The notes under the pieces are model-generated. The model was given only the letters and a program-made list of their open reading frames with translations. It was not told the DNA's origin and made no database searches. A stretch of 64,000 nucleotides of DNA, taken from NCBI RefSeq assembly GCF_000499845.2, contig NC_023750.2, forward strand, positions 3,301,913-3,365,912, in the 5' to 3' direction. The translations under genes were made by a program, and so were the position numbers. The stretch is from Phaseolus vulgaris (lineage: Eukaryota > Streptophyta > Magnoliopsida > Fabales > Fabaceae). Shown piece after piece: positions 36,601 through 50,131 of this stretch (its first letter is position 1; every line of letters begins with the position of its first letter).

Positions 36601-37980
36601 CAGGATCCTTCGCATTCCTTGGTAGGGATTGTTGTATCTCTTAATTGCAATCCTTATTCATGTCTCCTATATTTTTTTTTCTTAGATAAAACTTCCTCCT
36701 TTTCAAAGATTGGATGGTTAGAGATAAATTAAATAATATAAATATAAATAAATAAACAAGGTACTGAAAATAAATTAAATCGCATAAATATAAATAAACA
36801 AACAAAAACTGTGTGTAATTCGAAATAAATTAAATGACATAAATATAAATAAATAAATACCAGTTCGTAGATGACAAAACATAAATAAATAAATAAGATC
36901 ATATATGTTTGTCCATCAATGAGGTATAAGTTGTCCATATAAAGAAATATAACACTACATTCAATTCAAAACCTTAAGGTTTAATGTTTGGTGTTTTTTT
37001 TTTAACTTTCTCACCCGTATTCAATGTGAAACTTTCAATTCATACCAATGAAAACCCCACATTTAGTAGAAATGAGAAAATTGAGTGACCATAAAGAAAA
37101 AAAAAAGACTCAAACAATAAGCTTTAGGATTTTATGTTAAGGAGGGAATTATTATACACTATGCATGTGTAGATATGTGTGGCTTGGGTTATTGTGAACT
37201 TACCATGATCCATCACTTTTAGGTTTCCTTGTTAATCTAAGTTTTGGATTGGATCATATGTTAGTTTATGATAAGACATACTTAATACAAATCTTTCAAA
37301 GTAATTATCTTTGATTGCTAATCAAAATATTTCCTTTTATATACATTAATCTAAGTCTTAGATTAGATCAAATGTTAGTACGTGATAAAAGATATTTAAT
37401 ACAAGTCTTAAAAAAATATTTATTTTTGGATTATTAATCAAAATGTTTCCTTTTTTATATACACTCTTTCATGTTAAAAATTTATTTAAATAACTTTTTT
37501 TTTGTATTGTTTGTTTAATTATATGTTATGTCTATATTGTGTACACAAATAAATGTAGATACATATGCATAAACAATATCTAGAAGAGATTAAGAATGTA
37601 TTTTAGACTCTCTCTTTTATATTAATTTATATTTATATATATTTTGTTATATTATATTAAAGTTTTGTATAAACCTGTTGGTTTATATTAAAGATGATAG
37701 TTTTATGTGGGTGTAACAATATTAATAATTATAAAAATAAAAATAACTAACAATACTATTATTCTTATAATAATAATCATAATAAATAATAATAATTATT
37801 ATTATAAAAATATCATTATTAATTTATTTTTATTGTTATTTTTGTAATAATTAATATTATTATAACAAGACCGTAAAAGTATAAACAAGTGGAGACATAG
37901 TTTATTTCATATCTATTTTGTAGTATGATTAAGTTAGTAATCAAAATTGTAATAATATTTTGTAGTATGATTAAACAAAT
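36601..37980. other. AT-rich intergenic, no gene seen
   Basis: At 36725-36900 'aaataaataaataa' and 'gacataaatataaataaa' repeat loosely. The phrase 'aatctaagt.ttagattggatcaaatgttag' occurs twice (37236-37270, 37344-37380), each followed by 'attaatcaaaat.tttcctttt', a diverged direct repeat of about 110 bases. No coding signal. Confidence 0.45.
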
Positions 37981-39451
37981 TTCCAATCATTAATTACAAA
38001 TTTGGTGAACTCTCTCAAATGCTCTGTCAAATTGATCTTTCAAACCATCTTCAAATGAGGTCTTATATTCCTGCAAGAATCGCAACCACAGTAACAAATA
38101 TTGATCCTGTGATGTCATCTTAAGAAGATCCAAACACTGCTAGGCCTAGCAAATTTATTACTTCCATTGTCATCTTTAACAAGAAGGTCCTTAGAAAAAC
38201 CAACACTGCATCAAAAGCTTGAGGGGAGAAGATTTGACCAAGAACAGCAAAAGCATCTTAAAGGTTTGCTATAACTTAATATTAGATTTTTCAAGAATGT
38301 AAGTGTTAAAATTCTATGAATGTTTAATATAAAAAATACACTATTGCTTCAGCCATTTGGTTACAAAATATGCTAGCAACAAGTTCATAGATTAGTTGTT
38401 AAGTACATGTTTTTGGAATATTTACAAGGAATAATTAAAAGAATAAAACAATGAAAAATCAAACACATACTAAACTTTTTGATGAATCACTCTATAGTAA
38501 AGATTTTGGAGCAATTCCACCTTACATGTAGTGCTTGTGAAAATCAGTGTTTATTCACTAATTTTGTATAGTTTAGACCTGGAGTTTGAGACAGTAATAG
38601 ACCTTCAATCAATTTTTGAATAGAAAAATCTGTAAGCAAAGAAAATCATGGTAAAAATAAAGTGACATTTATGTGATTATTAATACAAAGAAAAAAGAAA
38701 AAAAACTGAATCATCTTCTCATCAAACAAGTTCATACTGAAAAGTTTCACCATGACATGTAAAGGGAAAGAAGAAGGGAACATTATAGATTAAAGGAAAG
38801 TTGAATGTAAGAAACGACACAATCTATTTTTAAGGACAATATTAGGATTGTTGCACTCTTAAGCTTCACTAACTCATCCCTGGAGGCACACGTTTTTAGA
38901 GGAGTGCAAACATAAACAATTCTAAACTTGAAGATGCATACTTTTGCAGTATTATATGCAACCTGTGTCAATGCATTCATGTAACTTTTTGGTTTCCATC
39001 CTGAAAAAACTTGTATTCATTTGCCAAAGTGTTTTTGGTATCATTATCTAATCAAAAATGAAGTTTCACCTCAGCAATCTGCATCTGCATAATAAATATT
39101 TGTATTGAAAAAAAATTCGATTTGATTGAAGAAAACTACAAAAAGAGCTTAAGGAAACTAATTCCAATTCTATGCAAACAAGGAATTGCAAAATTCTTTT
39201 CACTAGTGTGATATTGTGAAAACCTGGAAAATATTCAAAAGATATTGATCCAAACAACTTTGTACTGTTTAAAATATCTATGAACTTAAGTCCAAGCACT
39301 GGAACTTTACATGATATAGAGTAAAGGTGTACTATATATACAATATAAACATAAACCCAACATATTAAAGCTAAAACCAAAACTCACTCTATATACAAGG
39401 AGAATTCGCTTCACAACTCAGAATTTTTGGCTACTAGTGCCCTTACACTAC
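37981..39451. other. 3' flank of the DUF760 gene, no further gene supported
   Basis: Some moderately complex sequence, but no frame with a recognisable domain. The part nearest 39450 is expected to be the 3' UTR of the minus-strand DUF760 gene. Confidence 0.4.
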
Positions 39452-42400
39452 TTAGTCCTCCTTAAGCTTATAGACATTGTCAATGTAATCTTCTGTCTCC
39501 CACAGGAAAGATCCAAAAGCAACAGCTTCCAAGACTAGTCTCTTCAAGCTAGAAAATGAAGTCAAAATAACATCATCATTCTCAAACGAACCCGATTCCT
39601 TGTTGTTAAAGAGTGCACAACTATAACTACCAACCAAATTCACAGCCTCCTTAGATCTCAATCTGGCACATCTCTGCAATGATCCAGGATGAAAGCTCAT
39701 AACATAACATTTTAAGTCCTCAACTTCCTCTTCTGGCCTGATTAACCCTTGCCCTAAGGATGGCATGTTACTCAAGTGGCCAAAGATGGCATCTTTGAGT
39801 CCATAAGAACACATAAGGGAAGTCCTATGACCAAGGTGAATATCATGGTCAGCCAACGATAGATTTCGTTCTAGGTGGTATCTCAATGAAACTGACTTCA
39901 AAAAGTAACCATATAATATGGAGGCAACATAAACTCGGGCAAGTAAGAATTGTCTAACTTGGGTTGTTGCCCAACTCTCAGTTACACTAGATTTTGCTTT
40001 CAAGCCAGTTACAGTAGTTATGTGTTCCCTTATCATATCCAAAACTTCCAAGCTATGAATAGACTCTAGTTCCCAGTCCTTAGAAGGCAATATCTCTAGC
40101 CTGCCATTGTAAAGGCAACTAGAAAGTTTTGGTACCAAAGGGACCCTGATCTCAGAAAACTTGTAAAAAATCAGCAAGTACATAACATCTTCTACAGCAA
40201 TTTGACACTGATTCTCTTTTAGTTGTGCAATCCTCCTGGCATTCAGAAAAGGTTCAAGTCAACATCTTTTCAATGGATATCTACAAGTTTGTTATGCAAC
40301 TACTGAGGAATTTAAGACGAAGGTTTAACTGTTCTGTTTATTTCATTCCAGGGCATGACTTGATACCAGGCAATACCCGGACACATTTAATCATGCAGAC
40401 ACTGCTTCATATCTGAAAAGACCATCAATATTTAACTCCAATTAAAACAATGTAAAAGATATTACAGGACAATTCAGGTCAAAGTGGGGAAAGGAAAATG
40501 GCCGTCAGCAAAAGTTCAAGCATCTCAAATCTCATGAAAGCTAGTACATTGTATTCGAAGGTTTCAGAGGGAACCAAAAGTTGTAAGCTGTCCTCTGCTA
40601 CTGCTACCATTAAGAAGTGAGAAGTTTTATCGTCAACAGATAAGAAGAGACACCAAGAAATGCTGTTCATGCTCAAAGTTTGAAGGTACAATTCAGAGAA
40701 GAATAATTTAAAATCTCCAACTTAAAATCATGTAACCATTGATTTGTCAGCCTCTAAAGCTCTACGTGTAACAGGAAAAAGGCCACTAATCTTTGGAACA
40801 AATACTTCTCCACAAAATGTTAGGGACAGCAAAAACAATCAATCAGGGCCAGAGAAAGTACGGTTTAGCTTTAGACCAGGAATGATGACCAAACAATGCA
40901 AGTTGAGGTATGATAAAGTCCCTAATCTTCACCTCCAAAACATCATGAATCCACATCTTAGTGATAATGACTACGGAGTTAGAACAGCTATGTGATTGTA
41001 TTTTTCCTACAATATCCTGCGTTACCTTGCAAAATAAAAGAAAAAGAAAAAAAACCAGAAACAAGCCTATCTATGAACCCCGTCTAGAGACCATTCAATT
41101 GCCAAATTAAGGTTACTTGAAATGACACTTTCTATTTGTGTTCCTCTGCCTCTACCCTGGACTGGACCCAAAAGCTATTCACTACTTAATGATTACCAAT
41201 GCTTTAGGAATTATTAGAATCATAAAAACAGTGATTTCTGTCGGAATTTCCGATAAACATAAACTCTTGATCCATATAGACCCATCCCATTGATCATGTC
41301 TCTGGCCTAGCATTCCCTGGTGAGTAATTTACCATGCTAGCTCAGAAGCCGCAAGACACTTATGTCTAAGCCTTTTACTTTCCCATAGAACAATTTTTAG
41401 TAGTTCTTGATGACTAATAAATCGCATTCTTTTATCTTGGACTGGTTCAAATGCTCAGCTACAAAGGTAAAATCTGTAAGACAAAATTTCGTGACGAAAC
41501 TGCACTACAAGCTAAGACCTATATGATTGGAGATTTGGAGTGCCATGCTAGCATCATCAAGAGCATCCCTAAGTCAGAAATGTTTTAACAGGATAAGGTC
41601 CTCATTTTTGGCGTCTTTTTTAGCATTCTTTGTATGAAGTTTTAAGACTTTCCATCTCAAATAAGATTCTTTCTTTTACGACCAATCTTCCCTGTTTTCT
41701 CTGTTGCTGAAAACATCTTATATTCCCTTCAGTATAGTTTCCCTTACACTCCAAAAGAAGTGTTTTATCTAACAAAAGTAAAACATGTATAACCACATAA
41801 AAATTAAAGTTCCAAACAGTCACTGTATAACACACTAACAAACCTCTGAGCTCTACATGTCTAGAAAGTTGAGTTCAAAGTTCTTTCCCCTTTAATATAA
41901 AATCAGGACCTTTACCCAAAGAAACAAGATTTCACCCATATAAATCAGAAAAACACAATTTGTTGAACGCACTTCCGCATCCATATACATATATTAACAA
42001 AGCACCGGATGCAAGGCTTGTAACTTTACACACAGAATCACCAAAATTTCCTCATTGAAGTCACACATATCATATAGTAACATGTCAAGGTCGTAGACAG
42101 TGGTCCAGGACAACAATTATGGCTGCAAAACTATTCTGATTCAAAGTTTAAATGACCTTTTCAAACCAGAGGATTTAAATTGAGTCTCCTTGAGAGATTT
42201 ATTTTATAAACCCTGTTTGTTATTCTCTGAATTTTATCTGATATTATCGATTTCATGTACCATAATCCCTTATTTTTGGTTGATTTTGGTAGTTTTGTTG
42301 AATCTCTCTAGAAGTCCTGAGTTAGATTCTCTTTCAATAGGATAGAAGATGTGGCTAACTACTGTTAAAAAAACAAAGGTTTTTGTGGTTTCCGCCACAT

Positions 42401-43092
42401 TTATCTCCAATTTCTCCAAATATCAAGTACGGAATCAAGGTTTTTGGGTCTGCGCCACATCAGCCACATTTATGAGCTGTTTCTCACAATATCAAGGATG
42501 AAACCGCCGCAACCACAATTTAAAACCTTAGCACGGATCAGGTTTTCAAGAAAACTCATAACAAAATAGAATCCTTAAATACTGTTTGGTCCCAAAATAC
42601 CATACGAAATTCAAACTTCATAAAACACGTCAAATCAACTTCAAAAGGAAAAAAAAAAAAAGGGGTGTTAAAAAACTTATATTCACCAACCAACCTGTGC
42701 AGCAAGGCCTCATCAGTGACAGAACCAAGCACCATGCGAGCATGTGCCGCATCACGATCCTCAGCCAAGAGCTTCAGCTCTTCCCCAACAGCAACATGGA
42801 ACATCTGAGGATGGTTCTGAAGCACCCCACTGAGGAACTTCCCCACCATGGAGCGTGGCTCCAAAGGAGAGTTCAGGCTGCTAAACTCACATGGGCTGGC
42901 TCCAGCACTTGATCTGATGAAGGGTCTACGCCTGCTGTGTAACAAACAAGAGGAAGAAAAGGAAAAAGCACCACCACCGCCACCGCCACCAAAATCAGGC
43001 CTTGTGAAGAATCTGAAGTGGGGTTTATGAGATGATGAAGGCAGAGCGAGGAGTGCGTGATGGTGGTGGTGGATGACACAGTTTTCCATCAA
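39452..43092 (-). CDS. DUF760 protein, UV-B-induced protein At3g17800-like, chloroplast
   Basis: Two exons: 42695-43092 (starts MMENCVIHHHHHALL) and 39452-40235. Joining CACAG/GTTGGT to CCAG/GAGGAT keeps the frame and gives LLHRRIAQLKENQCQIAVED, exactly the family pattern; 393 aa in all. The N-terminus (about 60 residues, Ser/Arg/His-rich, a seven-glycine run) looks like a plastid transit peptide. DUF760 segments follow: FLSGVLQNHPQMFHVAVGEEL in exon 1, then YLLIFYKFSEIRVPLVPKLS, WATTQVRQFLLARVYVASIL and SFSSLKRLVLEAVAFGSFLW in exon 2. The intron is long (about 2.46 kb). The molecular function of DUF760 proteins is unknown; the Arabidopsis relative is named for its UV-B response. No obvious damage. 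Confidence 0.92.
42355..42540. repeat. Dispersed repeat fragment in the DUF760 intron
   Basis: Contains two related phrases, 'ttgtggtttccgccacattt' and 'tctgcgccacatcagccaca', and ends 'cgccgcaaccacaatttaaa'. That last phrase is familiar from short repeats spread through legume genes. No coding content. Confidence 0.35.
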
Positions 43093-43260
43093 ACAAACAA
43101 CAAAGGAGTTGAATTGGTGAAAGAAGCAACAAGATTAGAGAGATTGTGTGTGTGTGAGAGAGAGAGGTTGGTGTCACTGTGATGTGTTGTTGTGTTAAAC
43201 AAAGTTGGTGTGGTTTTGTATTGTTTATGTGAACTGTGATAACAGGTTGAGATAGGATTC
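43093..43260 (-). promoter_or_regulatory. 5' leader and core promoter region of the DUF760 gene
   Basis: A (CT)n/(CA)n tract at 43145-43170 lies just upstream of the start, typical of plant leaders. No unambiguous TATA box was found. Confidence 0.35.
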
Positions 43261-45879
43261 TTCAATTCACAAGAAAAGAGAAGTAAACTAAAATATCTTT
43301 GGTATCTTCTTTTTCTTTTGATAAAATATCTCAGGTATCTTCTTTTTTTATAAAATGGAAATTTGAATATTTTTCAACTAATAAGGTAATTTTAATTTAA
43401 TTTTTAAGAGAAAAAATTGACCTATTACTCAACTAATAATGAATTTTCCTAAATTATGATTTGAGATAAAATGATAATGTAATAGAGAAAGTTGAGTAAC
43501 AAGTGTATCTATAGATTGTATTAAAATATCTTGGTTTATGCAACGGATAGGGTTCTGAGACTTTTGAGGTAAGGAAGGGTCAGAGGTTGTTGTTGATAAG
43601 TGATAAGTGCGTTTTCTAGTGGACAGTTGTTTTGTCATGGATGTGGTCCCAAACAAGGTACAGATCAATGCTTCTAAAAAATTACAACAACTATTACTTA
43701 TTTACTCATTGTGCAAATCAAAATTTAATAAATATATAATTTTATTTTGGCCCTTTTGGATTTTTATTTTTGCCATAAAAAGTTACTGTCAGATTCTTTT
43801 TTCTTTTTCAATATTTAAATATTAGGAAACTACATAATTTGGAAATCAAACCTAAACTCATGCATGCATCTCTTAATTCTCATTGTTCAAAACCTTAAAT
43901 ATAGAATTAAATAGGACGAGAAATTATTATTTTTCCTTCACAAAAAAAAAAGATAGTATCTTGATTTTTTTTTTTATATTTGGAAAAAGACACTCTGTTA
44001 AAATAAAAGAAAAAGAAATAGAAAAAATTGATAGCAATTTACAAAAAAAAAAATATTTGTTTTGTAAAAAACCTTATAAAGAAAATAGCATTAAATAAAA
44101 CAAAATACCACCACACCCATTCATACTGCAACATATAGAATATGTTTGCAGCATTTGTTACTTTTCATAATTTTTTTCTATATTTCATTTTTTAATTTGT
44201 TAGACATAAATTGCTGATTAATTTCAATTTTTATTATAATACATATTATATAATTATATCACGACTATTTCAGTATCTTTTATTTTCTAAAAAGTTCCTT
44301 TTTTGTCGTTTTAAAAGAACCAAATCTAAACATAAAAAGATATCCACTATTGACGCAAAAAATCTACTCTCTTGTTCATCACTCCATATACTGAGAACAG
44401 CATCAAATGTGGTAGTATATTTGAAAAAAAAATCAATCAAAGAGATATATTTTGTTACTAAATAAGGTTTTTAATGATACTATTTTAACATATTTGAAGT
44501 CAAAACATACACTGATTTCATTTGTTAGAATTTAATTATACTTGTATATATAATTAAAAATTTCCAAGTATGTAACAATTGCATAATTTTTTATTGACAC
44601 TGGAGTGTGATATTTCTGAATATGGCAAATAATTTTAGTGATTTTTTTTTATTTTTTTGCCCTAGCCATGGTAAGTGATGGTTTCTATATTTTTTGTCCA
44701 CAAAAATAAAGTCTATTGTTCTTAGCCTGTTGTGTCTGAAACAGTGGCTTGAATTTGACAACACAGTGTGAGTGGGATATACGACAATTGTTCATAACTA
44801 GGGCAAAGAAAGAGTCAATTCTGAACAAAAATAAGTAGAAGCAGATTTTGAAAACAGGGTGCTTTAAACCTGAATTTCTCTCATCCAACTTTTTTTTTTT
44901 ATGTTTGGGTCCCAAAGAAAGAGAATAAAAAACAGAGAAAAGGAGTGGGTGAGTAGGTAAGTGGGGGATTCTATAAATTGTTTAGTAGAAAAATGAAAAG
45001 AACAAAAAAGTGTTTGTATAATTGACACAAAATATATTAGTAAATAAAGATGTGTTTAAGTAAGAATAATTTATAATATAGTTGGAATAATGGGATGGAA
45101 GGATTCATAATGGAGGAATGGAAATTCTATACATTTTCAACAGTGTAAGGATAGGATAGAAAATAATTGTTTAAAAATCTTTCCTATTTGAAGCATAAGA
45201 AACAAGGGAGAGAACGAAATTTCACATTAATTCATTTCAGAGTATAAGTAATTTAAATTTAGTTGGGTATTAATGTTTTATTATTTGAGTTAAAAAAGTT
45301 TATAAATAAAAAAATATAGCTATCATATTTTGATAGAAACTTTAGGTAGATGATTTTAACTCTGAATGTGATTTAGACACAACATGAAATTTTTTAAACA
45401 GATTGTGTTTTGCTTAGAATATTCAAAGTGTTTTTCATTTTGATATGGATAGTATATGTCATGATGACTTTTGAAATATTTGTGTTAATATTTTTATGTT
45501 TGTAATATAGTTAATTCCTTAAAGACATTACTAGTTGTTAATATATATTTTATCAATAAGATGTTGAATTGTTGAAAGTGATGGGTTAAATAAAGTGTAT
45601 AGTTTGTGTGGGTGAAATTTTAAGTTGGATTTATAATGTGTTTAGTAGTTAAAAATGTGGAAGAATGTTGCAAGTGAGTCAAGTTGGTTCAAGATGTTGG
45701 AGTTATATGGTTCATATATTGATGAATCTAACCTTTCTCATGAAGAATTTGAGAGTGACAATTATCATGAAGATCTAGAAGTATTTTAGGTGGTATTGTA
45801 TCGAATAAGAATTGTTGTAAGTTTTATCTTTCATGATTTGATCTTAAAATTGCAGTTATAAAGCTTTTCCAAATGAATT
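43261..45879. other. AT-rich intergenic, no gene seen
   Basis: Long AT-rich stretch with poly-A/poly-T runs. Frames present are Lys/Phe/Ile-rich and look random. No RNA gene or repeat recognised before about 45650, where sequence related to the following copia LTR may begin. Confidence 0.5.
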
Positions 45880-47658
45880 AAAGTCTTTCTTGGTGATAGG
45901 TTTCCTTATAATTGATTAAAAGATGTATTTAATTTGTTAAAATGTTGTTAGTTGAATTGGAATTACTATATCATTTTAATCTATTAGAATCGCTTAAAAG
46001 AATAAGCAATTATGATATTTTTGTTTTAATATGTTAGGATGAGTCTTTAATAGATTAAAATCACTTAAATTCAGTGAAGTCTTTGTACTACTTTGTTTTA
46101 ATATGTTAAAACAACGAGTTAATTCATATTAAAATATATATAACTCTCTCATTTCTAAATCATTTGACATGAAATCAAAACCAAAATTTTTGAGATCTTT
46201 TCTACAAATGAGAGAGTGTCCAAATTGAGTTGAAAACTGTTATTGAAGATTTCTTGAGTTGTTTACTTTCATTGTTTTGGTTGTATGGTTGTAAAAACTT
46301 TTGAAATTTTAGTGTGATCTTAGTTGGTGTGGCGGATTAATTGGATGTAATTCTTGGATAAGAGTGAACCAATATAAAATCTCTTATGTATATATGATGA
46401 CTTCTTACGGCAAATGCACCGCGTTTGTCAGAAGTAATAATTGTCCATAAGGACGGATATCGATCCCACAAGGAACAATGAATTATCGAGTACAATAATG
46501 CTAAATATAAAAATTAGAACAGTTAAAAGAGTTTTGAATTAATTGTATTGGCACTGATCAATAAGAAAACAGACAAAGAATTAGTTGTTTCAATTGAAAA
46601 AATAAGGATTAGTTTCATCTTTCTCACTCTCAAGTATTTTGATTAGCATGTCAATATTAAGTTCTTTGATTGAAATTGATGCCCGTATAGAAATCATTTA
46701 TATCGATTCCTCGCATATAAGATATCACCTCAATACATAAGAGTTTGAGCAGATTACTCTCAATCCCAAAGGGTAGAATTAGCCACGCATACTTCTAGTA
46801 CCTTCCATTCTCCCAATTGGATTACAATTCACTGTTTTCCTCTCCATCTAGCACACTAGGGTTGAGCCTCTAGCCCTCTATTTATCCTAGTTTTCTAGGG
46901 TTAGGTTGCTTCCTGTGTCGCGCTAATGGGCTAAATGATAAAACTAAAAAAAGGCCCAATCTTTCTTTGCATCTTTTTCCATTCTGGGACCTTCCGTCTT
47001 TTAGCTCAAATTATTCTCCTTTATTTCAAATCTTCAATCTTCCCTAGAAATATGCAATGAAGACCAAATTTGGGAATAAAATGCTTTTATTCAAATAAAT
47101 CTCATAAAAATGTAAAAAGGTATAAATTTATAAATTAGGGATTATTTTATATTTAAATTAGCAATAAATCCTCATAAGTGCCTATATTTTAATATGAAAT
47201 ATTACTGAAATTGGACACTTATCAATATCTTCCTCTGTGTGTGCATAAATCTTTGAGTGATTTACTGGTTTCCTATTCACTGCTCTAAGATTCTGGAAAT
47301 TTCGTAAGAACTGGAATAAAACTTAATTTGTTGTTTCAAAGATTAACAAGTTGTTTTTTCTGCTGTAGATGTCTTTCCAGTTTTCTGATATATACAATCC
47401 CTAAAATTGTTATCTTTGCTTAAAGAACTAAGTAACTGAAAAAAATTTCAAGATTTGAATCTTTCTTGCCATATTAAAATCAATTTTTTAATTGGTTATC
47501 AAGTAATAGAATATGTTAAAAACTTATATTTGATATCTAAAATTCAACCTGCTACTGTGTAAGTGAATATGTTGTTTTGATTAAAAAAACTGAAGTTAGA
47601 AAATTAGTCTAAGTACAATTCACCGCCCTCTTGAACTTAGATTCTCATAAAGTCAACA
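45880..47658 (+). mobile_element. SIRE-like copia 5' LTR (interrupted)
   Basis: The phrases 'ttggataagagtgaaccaat' (near 46350), 'tctgtgtgtgcataaatctt' (47234) and 'gagtgatttactggttt' are usual in SIRE/Maximus-type copia LTRs. The right end is set by 'agtcaaca' at 47651-47658 followed by a primer-binding site TGGTATCTAAAGC at 47661. The left end is uncertain. An 830-bp gypsy LTR has inserted inside, splitting it at 46394/47225. Confidence 0.65.
46395..47224 (-). mobile_element. Solo gypsy (Athila-like) LTR nested in the copia LTR
   Basis: On the plus strand it begins TGATGACTTCTTACGG and ends GACACTTATCA; on the minus strand it starts TGATAAGTGTCC and ends in CA. The flanking five bases are ATATA (46390-46394) and ATATC (47225-47229), a 4-of-5 target duplication. 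Its text matches the plus-strand LTR-gag fragment at 33080-33720. No internal gypsy sequence is attached, so it is a solo LTR left by recombination. Confidence 0.75.
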
Positions 47659-47705
47659 ATTGGTATCTAAAGCTAGGGCTTGTATTTTAATCAAGTTTTA
47701 TTAAT

Positions 47706-48640
47706 ATGGCTAAATTTAAGTTTTCTTTTGCTGAGGGTGCGTCTATTAATAGACCTCTTATGTTTGGTGGTATGAATTATGCTTTTTGGAAGATAAGAAT
47801 GAAAATCTTTATGGAATCTATAGATATGGGAATATGGGATGTTGTTGTAAATGGACCTTTTATATATATGCATGTGAAGAAAAAAGCCTAATATGAATCC
47901 TTGGCTAAAAAAGATCATCACTTCTGCATTACACATGGATGGATTTTTCAGGGTGTCACAATGTGGTTCGACCAAAGAAATGTGGGAGATTTTGGAAGTA
48001 ACCCCTGAAGGTACAAATGATGTAAAGAGAGCAAGAAAGCATGCTCTCATTCAAGAATATATACTTTTCATAATGAAGCAAAAGGAAACAATAGTTGATG
48101 TTCAGAAAAGATTCACGCACATTATAAATCATCTGATTGGTCTAGGCAAGGTGTTTGATAAAGAAGAATTGAATATCAAAATTCTGAAATGCCTAGATAG
48201 AAGTTGGTAGCCCAAGGTGACAACAAGTTTTGAGTTTAGATAATTGTCAAAGCTTTCAATTGTTGCTCTTTTTGGAAATATAAGAGAACATGAGTTGGAA
48301 CTCAATAGATTAAAGGAGCAAGAATCATCTGAAAAGAAAGCTAAAAGCATTGCTCTCAAGACTAGTGTGCAAAAGAAAGAACTTAGTGAAGAAGAAGAAA
48401 ATTCAGATCAAGATGAAACTCTAAATCTTCTCACCAAGAAGTTCAACACATTCTTAAAGAAAAAGAATCAGGAAAGATCTCAACCCAAGAAAAGACATTT
48501 TAAACTGAATGAGTCAAGTTCCACTAATTACACTTGTTTTAGTTGTAGTAAGCCATGACATATAAAAATTGGTTGTCCAAACAATCAAAATAAAGATAAA
48601 CAAGTGAGCAAAGAAGACTGAAAGGAGCAGATAAATTCTT
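47706..48640 (+). pseudogene. SIRE-like copia gag remnant
   Basis: ATG 47706 begins MAKFKFSFAEGASINRPLMF, then NYAFWKIRMKIFMESIDMG; a shift near 47885 breaks the frame. It resumes at 47893-48210 (IITSALHMDGFFRVSQCGST, KEMWEILEVTPEGTNDVKRA, KRFTHIINHLIGLGK) and at 48244-48558. There an acidic/basic linker leads to a zinc knuckle, CFSCSKP, interrupted by TGA at the expected glycine, then HIKIGCPN. Protease and pol are missing. The primer-binding site at 47661 ties it to the LTR just upstream. Confidence 0.82.
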
Positions 48641-50131
48641 TAACATAAATCTTATTATAAATTTTTATTTGTTTCAATTAAAAAATAAAATTAAATGGAA
48701 TTATCATTTTATATACTTTAACTACAAAATAAATATATTTTAAAATATTTAAAAAAATATATATACATTAAATAATGAAATCTCACTGTATATTATTATA
48801 AATATAGATTAAAAAAATTCTTTTATTATTAAACATAGCATTAGTATTTCCTCACAATTAACTTTTTCATAACTTTCTCAGTCTAAATTTGAAAGGTTAT
48901 AATATTATAGATATCCAATTCTTTTTACCTATTCACTTCTTTACAATGTACCAACTTTCCAACCTTCCATTATTGATCTTGTTGGAGTAATCCAACATAT
49001 CTTATTTGATTTTGATTAAATGTTTTTTAACAATAAAGTATAAACATAATTATGTTTCCTCAGTAAGATGATAGATTTTTAGCAAATTATGTAAGACATT
49101 GTGATTCATCTAATGGACAATATAACACAAGTGTTCTCTTACTTCATGTGATAAGCAAAGATCTTATTAGATAATATGTACATTGTTTTTAAGCTAACAT
49201 TGTACCTAACAAAAAATCTTTATGAGCTTATTTTGTGTTGTAGAGAATGTTTTCATCTTCACGTTTATTGAGAAGATCTTGCAAAGCATGTGTCAACATC
49301 AAAGATTTTTTGAATGGCACACTAAAGTTGTTTCACACCAACACACATTCTAGGGGGTCTCATGTCAACTTTGGGAAGACTATCTTGTACTATTTTGTCA
49401 TTTACTTTAGTTTGGTTGAAAGCTATATGATTGGGGCCTAATAAGGTTTGCTATCTATCATAATGTTTCTGACATAATAGGTAAGCATTTACTGTTGTAT
49501 GAAGCGCATTTAATGCATCTCTACGTTCATCCGTTAACAAACAGAGATTTGAAGATAAAGTTTTGAAGTGAAGTTTCTCAACGGACATTTTAGAACTATT
49601 TTTTCTTAGCTCCAAATATAAGTAAATCTTCTAAGTTAAAGAAGATAACAAGTATAAAATTATACTCATAGAATATAGAATGTATGTCAAGTACATGTGA
49701 AATTAAAAACCCTCACTTATAAACGTTTGCTAAATCAACCATGTTTTTTCTCCCAACCATATATTACTAGTATCATTTAGTTTAGAGAATAAGTAAAAAT
49801 ACTATTATTTCTTTCATATCCATATTACTAGACATATGATTTGGTTTAGAGGATAAATAATAAAAATAGAAAATTCACTATATTATTTTTTACATATTTT
49901 TATTTATTTATTTAGTTATTTTAACCAAATATTTTTAATTAATTTTATTCTACCAACTTATTTTTATTTATTCTATTTCTCTTCTTTATGTGAAACATGT
50001 TGTGAAAGAAATGCACCAATAAATAGATTAATAAATATGAAATGACTCCAAATTCCTGAACCTTAAGTAATAATTGGTTGGTGAGAGAATTAATATTTAA
50101 CAGTGTACTTTTAACGACAGTTTTGATTTCT
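48641..50131. other. AT-rich intergenic, no gene seen
   Basis: Non-coding. The part just left of 50132 is the presumed 3' UTR of the minus-strand glucanase. The small frame at 49247-49441 has no recognisable features. Confidence 0.45.

Noticed and set aside
43883..44465. Lys/Phe/Ile-rich frames in the intergenic region
   Set aside because: Typical random translation of AT-rich DNA with poly-A runs; no domain or codon signal.
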